From: Mucilaginibacter inviolabilis
GTDB taxonomy: Bacteria > Bacteroidota > Bacteroidia > Sphingobacteriales > Sphingobacteriaceae
DNA length: 64,000 nucleotides
Reading direction: 5' to 3'
Assembly: GCF_011089895.1 (NCBI RefSeq)
Contig: NZ_JAANAT010000001.1
Span: 682,001 to 746,000, forward strand
Shown here: piece by piece, positions 44,735 to 52,989 of the stretch
How the letters are laid out: each line of letters starts with the position of its first letter
Numbering within the stretch: position 1 is the stretch's first letter
Program-made: the position numbers and the translations under genes
Notes under the pieces: model-generated
Told to the model about the DNA's origin: nothing
The model's database searches: none
Seen by the model: the letters and a program-made list of their open reading frames with translations, nothing else

Positions 44735-46423
44735 ATGCTGAAACACATTTCTACGGCCGATCTGTTGGTCTTTTTCTTCTATTTTATCATAGTTGCCAGT
44801 TACGGATACTACATTTATAATCGCCGTAAAAAAGAAACCAATAATAGCTCACACAGCTTTTTCCTGGCCGAAGGATCACTTACCTGGTGGGCCATAGGTG
44901 CCTCTATTATAGCCTCCAATATATCGGCAGAGCAGTTTATTGGGATGAGCGGCGATGGTTTTTTTGCCGGCATAGCCGTAGCTGTTTATGAATGGGTTGG
45001 CGCTGCCGCGTTGATCATTGTGGCCGTGTTTTTTATGCCGATTTATATCAAGAATAAGATATTTACCATGCCGCAGTTTCTGCAGGACAGGTATAACGGA
45101 GGGGTGGCGCTGGTCATGTCGATATTTTGGCTGCTTTTGTATGTGTTTATAAACCTTACTGCCATATTATACCTGGGTGCATTAGCTATCAACGGTTTAT
45201 TAGGCGGTGAATATTTTCACCAGGTCATGATAGGGCTCGCCATATTCGGAGTTATTATTGCCCTGGGTGGTATGCAGGTGGTGGGTTATACCGATGTTAT
45301 ACAGGTAGGTGTGCTCATTATTGGTGGCTTAGCCATTACTTATTTATCATTAACTATCGTGAGTGAGAAATTTGGCTTCGGCACCAATGTGCTGACCGGT
45401 TTTAATTTACTATTGAAAAACGCGCCAGATCATTTCCATCTCATATTTAAAAAACCTACAGCAGGGGCCTCTACCGAAACCATAACCAAGTACCTGATTT
45501 TACCAGGTTTTGCTATGTATGTTTCGGGGCAATGGATCAGCAATTTAAATTATTGGGGTTGTAATCAATACATCACCCAAAGGGCTCTGGGCGCTAACAT
45601 CACTACGGCGCGTACCGGTATTCTATTTGCCAGTTTACTAAAAATACTGATGCCGGTAATTGTAATGCTGCCGGGTATTGTCGCTTTTGTGTTGTATAAA
45701 AATGGTCATTTACCACAATTAGCAGGGGGTAAAGACGGTGCTTATTCAGCTATGTTATCCTTCCTGCCATCGGGTTTAAAAGGTTTGTCATTAGCAGTAT
45801 TAACTGCGGCGATAGTAGCTTCGCTGGCTGGTAAAGTAAACAGTATAGCCACTATTTTTACGCTCGATATTTATAAAAAATACATCAAGAAAGACGCTAG
45901 CGAACGCCGAATGGTGTGGACAGGCAGAGCGGCTATATTAATGAGCTTGCTCACAGCCGTTATGTTTACCTGGAGCGACGTTTTAGGCATTAGCGGTGAG
46001 GGGGGATATACCTTTGTTCAGAAATACTCGGCCTTTGTAAGCCCGGGGGTACTAGCTACTTTCTTGTTGGGTATGTTCTGGAAAAGAACTACCGCGGTGG
46101 CCGCTATTGTAGGGATATTGGTAGGTATTACTTCTTCTATATTTTTTAACAGTTTTGCGGTTAAGTGGTTTGGGCCTGAAACGATATTGTATTCGGCATT
46201 TCATAATGCGAAGGGCGACTATGAGATACCATTCTTTATCTCCTTGAGCTGGTCGTTCCTGATTACTTGTATTACCATGGTAGCCATCAGTTTGAAAGGA
46301 CAGGTGATCAATGCCAAAGCTATCACCATTGAAAGAACCATGTTTAAATTAAAACCTTCTTCCGTTATGCTGATAGCGGTGATATTGATATTGTTATCGG
46401 CTATTTACGTAAGGTTCTGGTAG
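44735..46423 (+). CDS. Sodium/solute symporter (SSS/SGLT family), probably for inositol or a related sugar
   Basis: A 562-aa polytopic membrane protein with about 14 hydrophobic segments. The SGLT-type signature is in the first part: FFLAEGSLTWWAIGASIIASNISAEQFIGMSGDGF (about 43-77), and further conserved stretches are NLTAILYLGALAIN and GGMQVVGYTDVIQVGVLIIGG. The pattern WISNLNYWGCNQYITQRALGA is typical of glucose and inositol-type SSS carriers. It follows myo-inositol oxygenase by 145 bp on the same strand, so inositol uptake is the best guess. The ion is presumably Na+. Substrate not provable from sequence. Confidence 0.9.
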   Translation: MLKHISTADLLVFFFYFIIVASYGYYIYNRRKKETNNSSHSFFLAEGSLTWWAIGASIIASNISAEQFIGMSGDGFFAGIAVAVYEWVGAAALIIVAVFFMPIYIKNKIFTMPQFLQDRYNGGVALVMSIFWLLLYVFINLTAILYLGALAINGLLGGEYFHQVMIGLAIFGVIIALGGMQVVGYTDVIQVGVLIIGGLAITYLSLTIVSEKFGFGTNVLTGFNLLLKNAPDHFHLIFKKPTAGASTETITKYLILPGFAMYVSGQWISNLNYWGCNQYITQRALGANITTARTGILFASLLKILMPVIVMLPGIVAFVLYKNGHLPQLAGGKDGAYSAMLSFLPSGLKGLSLAVLTAAIVASLAGKVNSIATIFTLDIYKKYIKKDASERRMVWTGRAAILMSLLTAVMFTWSDVLGISGEGGYTFVQKYSAFVSPGVLATFLLGMFWKRTTAVAAIVGILVGITSSIFFNSFAVKWFGPETILYSAFHNAKGDYEIPFFISLSWSFLITCITMVAISLKGQVINAKAITIERTMFKLKPSSVMLIAVILILLSAIYVRFW

Positions 46424-46506
46424 GGGAGACAACAGTAGAAAAACGTCATTTCTTTTAGAGCCGAAGCATTGGACTGGAACTAAATTTGGCCAGGAAACCT
46501 TCTCAG

Positions 46507-46545
46507 GAGGCTGTCTCATAAATATGGGAACAGCCTCTTTTTCTT
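46507..46545 (+). terminator. Terminator after the symporter gene
   Basis: GAGGCTGT at 46507-46514 pairs with ACAGCCTC at 46530-46537, then TTTTTCTTT. It follows the symporter stop by 83 bp. The left arm is also the end of the MITE-like element at 46507-46614. Confidence 0.65.
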
Positions 46546-46614
46546 TGATGGTGATGGGGCTCGTTTTCGTATATGTGATTCTCAAAGCCCCGATTTAATT
46601 TATGAGACAATCTC
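46507..46614. mobile_element. MITE-like 108-bp element
   Basis: The ends at 46507-46523 (GAGGCTGTCTCATAAAT) and 46598-46614 (its near-perfect inverted copy, 15 of 17 bases) bound a 108-bp piece without coding capacity. Terminal repeats with a GTCTCATAAAT core resemble the ends of insertion sequences. No clear target duplication was seen. It lies in the gap between the symporter and permease genes. Confidence 0.45.
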
Positions 46615-46808
46615 TTTTAGTTTCCGACACGTTACCCTGTCTGGAGTAAGCTACTATCTAACGGAAAACCATGATTTGGTGTATTCAAACCATTTTCTTA
46701 GAAATACTTAGCTATCATATTATTATATTCGGCGCTTCAAATTCCAATAAATTTAATTGCGTTTAAGAACAAATAATTAACAATTGAAGATAATTTTATT
46801 TAAGCTTT

Positions 46809-48284
46809 ATGAGATTTAAGAAACCATTAGATGTATTATTAAAAGAAGCTTCGGAAACGGGTGCAGGTACATTAAAGCGAACTTTAGGTAGTTTTAACCT
46901 GGTTACCATGGGAATTGGCGCGATAATAGGAGCCGGGTTATTTTCACTTACCGGGTTAGCTGCCGCCAATAACGCCGGACCCGCTGTTACCATATCATTT
47001 ATTATAGGCGCCATTGGTTGTGCATTTGCAGGGTTATGTTATGCCGAATTTGCGAGTATGATCCCCATTGCAGGCTCGGCTTATACTTACTCTTATGCTA
47101 CAATGGGCGAATTTACAGCCTGGATAATAGGATGGGATCTGGTGCTTGAGTATGCCTTAGGTGCCGCAACAGTGTCCATAAGCTGGTCGCAGTATTTAAC
47201 CAAATTTTTGCATTTTTTCAACTTAGAAATACCTCCCCAGTTTACCCGGTCGCCCTGGGAAAGTGTCACGCTTGCTAATGGTACCGAGATTCATGGCATC
47301 ATGAATCTTCCCGCTGTATTTATTATTGTATGCTTATCGCTATTACTGATTCGCGGTACGAGAGAGTCAGCCTTTGTCAATAATTTATTGGTTGTGCTTA
47401 AAGTTGCTGTGGTATTGGTTTTTATAGGTGTTGGCTGGGCCTTTATTAATCCGGCAAATCATACTCCCTACATTCCTGCAAATACCGGTAAATTCGGAGA
47501 GTTTGGCTGGTCTGGTGTGCTTCGGGGCGCCGGAGTGGTGTTTTTTGCCTTTATCGGCTTTGATGCAGTTTCAACCGCAGCCCAGGAAGCAAAAGATCCC
47601 AAACGCGGAATGCCGATAGGTATAATAGGCTCGCTGCTGGTATGTACCATATTATATGTGCTGTTTTCGCACGTCATGACGGGGGTTGCCAATTACAAGG
47701 AATTTAAAGATAGTGCTGCACCTGTTGCTGTAGCCATAGCCAAAACACCTTATGCCTGGTTACAGCAGTCTATTATAGTAGCCATATTGGCCGGTTATAC
47801 CTCTGTAATTCTGGTGTTTTTGATGGGACAATCCCGCATATTTTACACCATGGCCAAGGATGGATTGATACCTAAAACATTTGCAACGGTTCACAAGAAG
47901 TTTCAAACTCCTTATAAATCAAATTTATTATTTGCTGTATTTGTAAGTTTATTTGCTGCATTTGTACCCGTAAGAGTAGTAGGTGAAATGGTATCTATAG
48001 GTACTTTATTTGCCTTTGTGCTGGTTTGTGTTGGGGTAATGGTTATGCGAAAATCAGATCCATCTACTCCGCGTCCTTTCAGAACGCCCTGGGTGCCTTT
48101 TGTTCCCATTGCCGGTATTATCATTTGTGTTTTAATGATGGTGTCGTTACCGCTTGATACCTGGATACGTTTAGCAGTTTGGATGCTGATTGGTTTAGTA
48201 ATTTATTTTACTTACAGTAAAAAGCATTCAGTAATACGTAATGGTATTTTGAACAAGGGTAAAGAGCCTTTAAACCTCGATTAA
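46809..48284 (+). CDS. APC-superfamily amino-acid permease
   Basis: A 491-aa transporter with at least 12 membrane helices. The APC signature starts after a short cytoplasmic N-terminus: LGSFNLVTMGIGAIIGAGLFSLTGLAAANNAGPAVTISFIIG; then CYAEFASMIPIAGSAYTYSYATMGEFTAWIIGWDLVLEY and FFAFIGFDAVSTAAQEAKDPKRGMPIGI. This is the cationic amino-acid transporter/YfnA branch. It stands alone, with its own terminator (48309-48340) shared with the convergent haem gene. The amino acid carried is not apparent. Confidence 0.92.
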   Translation: MRFKKPLDVLLKEASETGAGTLKRTLGSFNLVTMGIGAIIGAGLFSLTGLAAANNAGPAVTISFIIGAIGCAFAGLCYAEFASMIPIAGSAYTYSYATMGEFTAWIIGWDLVLEYALGAATVSISWSQYLTKFLHFFNLEIPPQFTRSPWESVTLANGTEIHGIMNLPAVFIIVCLSLLLIRGTRESAFVNNLLVVLKVAVVLVFIGVGWAFINPANHTPYIPANTGKFGEFGWSGVLRGAGVVFFAFIGFDAVSTAAQEAKDPKRGMPIGIIGSLLVCTILYVLFSHVMTGVANYKEFKDSAAPVAVAIAKTPYAWLQQSIIVAILAGYTSVILVFLMGQSRIFYTMAKDGLIPKTFATVHKKFQTPYKSNLLFAVFVSLFAAFVPVRVVGEMVSIGTLFAFVLVCVGVMVMRKSDPSTPRPFRTPWVPFVPIAGIIICVLMMVSLPLDTWIRLAVWMLIGLVIYFTYSKKHSVIRNGILNKGKEPLNLD

Positions 48285-48308
48285 TAAAGATCAAAAAAGC
48301 ATTAAAGC

Positions 48309-48340
48309 AAAAGGGCCTGTAAACATTTACAGGCCCTTTT
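48309..48340. terminator. Bidirectional terminator between permease and hmuS
   Basis: AAAAGGGCCTGTAAA at 48309-48323 is a perfect inverted copy of TTTACAGGCCCTTTT at 48326-48340 (15 bp, 2-base centre). A- and T-rich flanks on the two sides let it serve both convergent genes. Confidence 0.88.
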
Positions 48341-48356
48341 ACTTTTCACCAATATA

Positions 48357-49382
48357 TTATTTACTGGTGTGATTCACTAGCTCGCGCCATTCTGTTAACT
48401 CCGGGATGCCCGGTTTGCGCTTACCAAACATTTGCAGTATCATTTCACCATCGGCATCATATAATTCAATAGAATTTACGTCGCCATCAGTTGAAGGTTT
48501 AACAACATGCCATACCTCGGCAACAAAATCTTCGCGCAGATGCAGGTTAAATTCCGGATCAAGTACATTGAACCATGGCCCCATAGGTACCAATTTGGTG
48601 ATGTTACCACTGTGGATTTGGATGCAGCCTTTATTACCTACAAATATCATAACAGGTATTTGTTCGGCAGAGCATGTTTCGGCAATGGTTTGAAATGCTT
48701 GCAGATTCACCTTTTTAGCATATCCGGCAGGAGCCAGACGTAGCGCCTGAGTGCGGCTCAATTTAAACTTTCGCAATAAGCCAAAAAACTCATGGCTATC
48801 CTTCATGGCTATCCAGGCATCCTGAAACGCGGCGGTTTCAATAGCAGCATCGGGTAACTCTACGGTTGTGGTTTTTTGTGAGGCATCTACAGTAATTTCC
48901 TGGTTATCTGTATCCTGAAATTGTAATACCAGCTCATCATAGGCTGTTTTGTTGCTGGTATCGGTGAGATATATTTTATGTATGGCAACACCTTGCTTAT
49001 CAAAAAACTGCAGGCTTTCGCGACCGTTTTCTTTTACTGCGAACCCAAAATGCCATTGTTGTAAAAACAAACGGAGGTCGATGTCTTCGCCCAATACTAA
49101 ACCTGCGTGCGGAGTGAAAGAAATGTTTTGGTAAATGCCTTTTCGTTCGCTTACACAATATTCGTTCCGGGTAAGGGCCATTACATAACCCAAGCCGTTC
49201 ACCTGTTGCAGGATGTTCTCAAAATCTTTTTTGAGTAAAGTTACGGTTTCACCAAGCCCTGTAGCCAGTAACTCAGCTTCACTTACCATCAGATCATCTG
49301 CTATTTCCCGGATGCGTCTTTTGGGATTGGCTAGTTTATATTCCTGATATCTCGTTTTTAATGTGTTAGTTAATGTTTCCAT
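48357..49382 (-). CDS. hmuS: HemS/HmuS-family haem-degrading or haem-trafficking protein
   Basis: A 341-aa cytoplasmic protein of the HemS/ChuS family, with the two-repeat structure of the family: a first half with the RIREIADDLMVSEAELLATGLGE and VMALTRNEYCVSERKGIYQNISF blocks and a second half with FFGLLRKFKLSRTQALRLAPAGYAKKV and GCIQIHSGNITKLVPMGPWFNVLDPEFNLHLRE. Family members receive haem from the ABC importer and release iron, or carry it on. It is the last gene of the hmuY-T-U-V-S operon and starts 2 bp after the ATPase stop. Whether it degrades haem or only binds it cannot be read from sequence. Confidence 0.93.
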   Translation of the reverse strand: METLTNTLKTRYQEYKLANPKRRIREIADDLMVSEAELLATGLGETVTLLKKDFENILQQVNGLGYVMALTRNEYCVSERKGIYQNISFTPHAGLVLGEDIDLRLFLQQWHFGFAVKENGRESLQFFDKQGVAIHKIYLTDTSNKTAYDELVLQFQDTDNQEITVDASQKTTTVELPDAAIETAAFQDAWIAMKDSHEFFGLLRKFKLSRTQALRLAPAGYAKKVNLQAFQTIAETCSAEQIPVMIFVGNKGCIQIHSGNITKLVPMGPWFNVLDPEFNLHLREDFVAEVWHVVKPSTDGDVNSIELYDADGEMILQMFGKRKPGIPELTEWRELVNHTSK

Positions 49383-49384
49383 AT

Positions 49385-50194
49385 TTATAGTTTTAAAGAT
49401 GTTTTATTTTGTTCAAATGTTATTTCATGAGGCATAATGATCTGTTTTAAGGTAGACGGGTTAGTAAATACATCTGCCTCAATTTCAAATATTTCATAAA
49501 CCGATTTGGAGTTTAATACTTCGGCAGGAGTACCATCATGCCATTTTCGGCCGCGTTTCATCATGATGATGCGATCGGCATATTGTGCGGCCAGGTTCAT
49601 ATCATGTAGCACGCTTACCACGATGAATTTCTTTTGCGCCATTGATCTTAAAATGGCCAGTGTTTGCTGCTGATATAATATATCCATACCTGCCACTGGT
49701 TCGTCCATCAGCAATAGGGCATGAGGCTGCTCCCATACCTGGGCCAGCGCTCGGGCCAGCTGTACACGCTGTTGCTCGCCGCCGGAGAGAGTAGGGTATG
49801 ATCGTTCGGCAAATGTTTGTACCCCAGTAGCCTCCATGGCACTTTGTACAATGTGAATGTCATTTGCCGAAGGGGTATTCTGATAGTGCGGGTAACGCCC
49901 CATCATCACAATTTCCTTAACCAAAAAGGGCAAGCTCACCACATTTTGCTGAGTTAATACCGTTCGCTGATGGGCAAGCTCCATTGCTGTATACTTATTC
50001 AAGGCTCGTCCATGAAGAGATACCGTTCCGCTTTCGGGCTGATTGGTACCCGAGAGTATCTTTAGTAAAGTTGACTTACCCGCACCATTTGCACCCAGTA
50101 TGGCCACCATTTCACCCGGCTTTATGCTGAAAGAAATATCCTTCAGTAACTTGGCTTGCCCAACGCAGTAGGTTATATTATTAACGGTCAGCAT
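49385..50194 (-). CDS. hmuV: Haem ABC transporter ATPase
   Basis: A 269-aa ABC ATPase: Walker A GANGAGKST (34-42), signature LSGGEQQR (136-143), Walker B LLLMDEP (160-166), D-loop and the switch His in VSVLHDMNL. The HmuV-type context fixes its substrate group: permease immediately upstream (2-bp gap) and HmuS downstream (2-bp gap). It powers transport of haem across the inner membrane. Confidence 0.95.
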   Translation of the reverse strand: MLTVNNITYCVGQAKLLKDISFSIKPGEMVAILGANGAGKSTLLKILSGTNQPESGTVSLHGRALNKYTAMELAHQRTVLTQQNVVSLPFLVKEIVMMGRYPHYQNTPSANDIHIVQSAMEATGVQTFAERSYPTLSGGEQQRVQLARALAQVWEQPHALLLMDEPVAGMDILYQQQTLAILRSMAQKKFIVVSVLHDMNLAAQYADRIIMMKRGRKWHDGTPAEVLNSKSVYEIFEIEADVFTNPSTLKQIIMPHEITFEQNKTSLKL

Positions 50195-50196
50195 AT

Positions 50197-51240
50197 TTAA
50201 ATGAGACTTAATTTTCGTTTATCCCTGATGAGTATATACAAAAATACCGGTGCGCCAATCAGTGCAGTGATCACACCAATGGGTAATTCAATAGGCGCAA
50301 TCAGGGTTCTGGATATGATGTCGGCCACAATTAGAGTCAGCGCTCCGAGTAAGGCTGATGCGGGGATAACATGTTTGTTATCAACACCCATTACCAAACG
50401 TATAATATGTGGTACTAACAGCCCCATGAAGTTGATGATGCCGGTAAGCGAAACCGAGGCCCCAATAGCCATGGTTGATAGCAGGATCACCCTGCGTTTG
50501 GTTTTGTTTACATCAAGCCCCAGATGACCGGCCTGCATTTCGCCCAGAGCAAAGGCATTAAGTGCCTTGCCTGATGATGGTAACAGGATAACCGGGATCA
50601 ATACAAAAGGAGCCAGACAGGTTACCGTTTGCCAGGTAGCACCACCTAAGCTGCCTAACATCCAGAAGGTGATATTGCGTAATTGCTGCTCGCTGGCTAA
50701 ATAAGTGATCAGCCCGGTGAGCGCACCCGCAAGCGCGTTGATAGCGATACCAGCCAGCAACATAGTGGCTACATTGGGTTTACCATTATGCTTCGATATC
50801 TGGTAAATAAGCAATGCCGTGAGGCCAGCACCAACAAATGCGCCAAATGCCAAAAGATAGTAACCAAAAAGATTACTTAAACTGGTTAATAAAGTAGCCT
50901 CCAAACCTATAATGGCTACGGCCATCAATGTTGCTCCGGCAGATATACCGATAAGTCCCGGTTCGGCCAGTGGATTCCGGAAAATGCCTTGTATTGCCGC
51001 CCCGGAAATACCTAGCGCTGCGCCAACCAGAATAGCCAGCAATAAGCGGGGGAGCCGTACAATAAAAATAATAACGTTGTGTTGTTCATTAACCTGCGAC
51101 ATATGATAAATGCCCAGTTTGTGCAGGATCAGCAAAAAAACTTCTCCGGCAGGGATATGTACCGCGCCTAACCCAACGGAAATAATGCCTGCAATTACGA
51201 TACAGACAGATAAGATAATATATATGAGTCCCTTGGGCAT
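50197..51240 (-). CDS. hmuU: Haem ABC transporter permease (FecCD family)
   Basis: A FecCD/BtuC-type permease, about 347 aa from the ATG at 51240 (MPKGLIYIILSVCIVI). An upstream ATG at 51297 would overlap the binding-protein gene by 38 bp and add a non-hydrophobic leader, so the inner start is preferred. About ten membrane segments; conserved family stretches are RLPRLLLAILVGAALGISGAAIQGIFRNPLAEPGLIGISAGA and FMGLLVPHIIRLVMGVDNKHVIPASALLGALTLIVAD, followed by ELPIGVITALIGAPVFLYIL. Forms the channel for haem with HmuV and HmuT. Confidence 0.95.
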   Translation of the reverse strand: MPKGLIYIILSVCIVIAGIISVGLGAVHIPAGEVFLLILHKLGIYHMSQVNEQHNVIIFIVRLPRLLLAILVGAALGISGAAIQGIFRNPLAEPGLIGISAGATLMAVAIIGLEATLLTSLSNLFGYYLLAFGAFVGAGLTALLIYQISKHNGKPNVATMLLAGIAINALAGALTGLITYLASEQQLRNITFWMLGSLGGATWQTVTCLAPFVLIPVILLPSSGKALNAFALGEMQAGHLGLDVNKTKRRVILLSTMAIGASVSLTGIINFMGLLVPHIIRLVMGVDNKHVIPASALLGALTLIVADIISRTLIAPIELPIGVITALIGAPVFLYILIRDKRKLSLI

Positions 51241-51259
51241 GTACTTAAATAATTGGATA

Positions 51260-52093
51260 CTAAATTTTGCTATGCAGTTGTAAAATGGCCTGATCAAGCC
51301 GGGTGCTGAAATTGATCAGCAAATCGGCATCCATTTGTACAATACGTTTGTTTTTACCGGCATTGGTTTGTGCCATACCCGGAATCTTCAGAATGCTTTC
51401 CATCCCGCCCAGGCTGCTAAACCCAAAGTCAAACATCAGGATGACATCGGGATTAGCTTCCACAAGCGCTTCGGTAGTGTAGGGCTTAAAATCGTTAAAA
51501 GAACTTACTGCATTTTTACCACCGGCAAGGCTAATGATAGCGTCGATATGCGTGTTTTTACCAGCCACCATCATCACACCAGGGCCACGAGCGTAAATGA
51601 ATAGCACTTTGGTATTTTTAGGCTGCTGCTTTACCGATGTAAGCGCTTTAGTCACCTTATCCTTGGTTTGTTTAATCAATACATCGCCTTTTGCCGTTGC
51701 ATTTACTGCCGCAGCAACATCTTTAATAAACTGATAGGTGCCGTCAATAGTAAAAAACTGCTTTATGCGCACCAGTTTGATACCCGCTGCATTAATTTGT
51801 GATTCAATTTCTTTGGATATCGAACCATCAGGAGCCAGTACAACATCCGGACTAAAGGATATCAGGCCCTCGGCTGATACAGAACGGTTTTTACTAACCT
51901 TGGGCAAAGTATTCACATAAGCAGGGTAGGTGCTGGTAACATCAACAGCAACAATGCTTTTACCCAAGCCAAGCGCATCTACAGTTTCGGTTAAAGCACC
52001 GTTCAGGGTGATGATACGCTTAGGTTGCGCCTGGGCTCTGTAACTAAATATAAATCCGGCTATGAATAGCAGGAGACAAAAAGATCTTTTCAT
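51260..52093 (-). CDS. hmuT: Haem ABC transporter substrate-binding protein
   Basis: A 277-aa TroA-fold periplasmic binding protein with a cleavable signal peptide (AQA-Q at about 20-23). Typical HmuT sequence: RIITLNGALTETVDALGLGKSIVAVDVTSTYPAYVNTLPKV, then LISFSPDVVLAPDG, GPGVMMVAGKNTHIDAIISLAGGKNAV and PYTTEALVEANPDVILMFDFGFSSLGG. It lacks a lipobox Cys, so it is probably free in the periplasm. The HmuY-like gene is 17 bp upstream and the permease follows. It hands haem to HmuU. Confidence 0.93.
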   Translation of the reverse strand: MKRSFCLLLFIAGFIFSYRAQAQPKRIITLNGALTETVDALGLGKSIVAVDVTSTYPAYVNTLPKVSKNRSVSAEGLISFSPDVVLAPDGSISKEIESQINAAGIKLVRIKQFFTIDGTYQFIKDVAAAVNATAKGDVLIKQTKDKVTKALTSVKQQPKNTKVLFIYARGPGVMMVAGKNTHIDAIISLAGGKNAVSSFNDFKPYTTEALVEANPDVILMFDFGFSSLGGMESILKIPGMAQTNAGKNKRIVQMDADLLINFSTRLDQAILQLHSKI

Positions 52094-52110
52094 GTGTTTA
52101 TGCTTTACAA

Positions 52111-52662
52111 TTAATTTCCCGGCTCAATAAAAGCGTATTTGAATGTATAATAGCCAGAATCGCCATCGCCATTCTTGTAATAGTTCAGTATCTCCACTTT
52201 AGCGTACTTGCCAGAGCTGGTATGTACAATAATAATACGGCCCGGTATGGGAGTGATACTGTGGTTGCTCATATCATAAGTGTACCAGCCATTATTGCTG
52301 CCCCAGGGTATGGCTTTTGTTTTCTGACTATCTTCCAGATATCCGTTTACAGGCGCCTTTTGAATTTTATCAAAAGAGGTGTCTTTTATAAGCTGGGCAG
52401 TTGTATTTCCCTTGCCGCTTGTACCACCGTTTACTAAGATCACCGTCCGGGCAAAAACCAGATCCCAGTCTTTACCGGTCGTATCCGCGTTTTCAACCCG
52501 TTGGCCTTTATCAAAGCTGAAATAGGTTTTCTGCTTAACTGCATCCAGATCATTTACCATTTTAAATTCTCCGGAGCTGGTTTGCGCCATTAAATGACCG
52601 CTATATAATAGTATAGTTAAAATCAGGATAAAAATGTTCCTGCGGGGCGTGTTGTTTTTCAT
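52111..52662 (-). CDS. hmuY: HmuY-family haem-binding protein without a lipobox
   Basis: A 183-aa HmuY-like protein and first gene of the left haem arm. Diagnostic stretches: KTYFSFDKGQRV, DWDLVFARTVILVNGG, and NGWYTYDMSNHSITPIPGRIIIVHTSSGKYAKVEILNYYK, ending with the YYTFKYAF strand. The signal region (NIFILILTILLYSGHLMAQ) ends in a signal-peptidase-I-like site, with no Cys, so this copy is predicted to be soluble or released, unlike the other HmuY-like genes nearby. HmuY family members capture haem at the cell surface. A 25-bp dyad just upstream (52678-52702) matches one before hmuR. Confidence 0.88.
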   Translation of the reverse strand: MKNNTPRRNIFILILTILLYSGHLMAQTSSGEFKMVNDLDAVKQKTYFSFDKGQRVENADTTGKDWDLVFARTVILVNGGTSGKGNTTAQLIKDTSFDKIQKAPVNGYLEDSQKTKAIPWGSNNGWYTYDMSNHSITPIPGRIIIVHTSSGKYAKVEILNYYKNGDGDSGYYTFKYAFIEPGN

Positions 52663-52677
52663 AACACAAATGAACCT

Positions 52678-52702
52678 CTTATTTATAATTATTCCAAATA
52701 AG
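52678..52702. promoter_or_regulatory. 25-bp dyad before hmuY (site A)
   Basis: CTTATTT and AAATAAG are separated by 11 bases (total 25 bp), beginning 15 bp upstream of the hmuY ATG. The same arms and spacing occur at 52955-52979. The likely job is binding of an iron- or haem-responsive repressor; the consensus is not a textbook Fur box. Confidence 0.6.
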
Positions 52703-52954
52703 ATGGTGCTTATTTATGAAATCAGGCTCATTACAATTTGAGGTTAATACCTTGGATTATAAGGTAGTGATATTTATTTAAATATCTGATTATTAACTAC
52801 TATGATAGGTTTTATGTGGAATTAGGCTACTTATTTCGATCAACAATATGACTGCCTGATAAGATAATTACCGAAATAATAGTCCCAAAGTCGTAAAAAA
52901 TAATCCCGATTCCGGTAACAAAGTATCAAATAAACTAAGCACTTTTGTCTTGTT

Positions 52955-52979
52955 CTTATTTAGACTGGTTAAAAATAAG
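52955..52979. promoter_or_regulatory. 25-bp dyad before hmuR (site B)
   Basis: CTTATTT, 11-base spacer, AAATAAG, ending 10 bp before the hmuR ATG at 52990. Identical arms and spacing to site A. Confidence 0.6.
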
Positions 52980-52989
52980 AAACTCCTTA

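Larger units (their letters stand above)
46424..46808. other. Intergenic region before the amino-acid permease
   Basis: A 385-bp non-coding gap that holds the terminator/MITE-like element at 46507-46614 and then AT-rich DNA where the permease promoter should be. I saw no strong operator. Confidence 0.5.
52663..52989. other. Divergent haem promoter region
   Basis: A 327-bp AT-rich region between the two haem arms. It carries the paired dyads at 52678-52702 and 52955-52979, each next to one start codon. Promoters for both arms must lie here; I could not fix -33/-7 boxes. Confidence 0.6.

Noticed and set aside
52678..52979. Classical Fur boxes
   Set aside because: The dyads lack the GATAATGAT-type 19-bp core; reported as unassigned operators instead.
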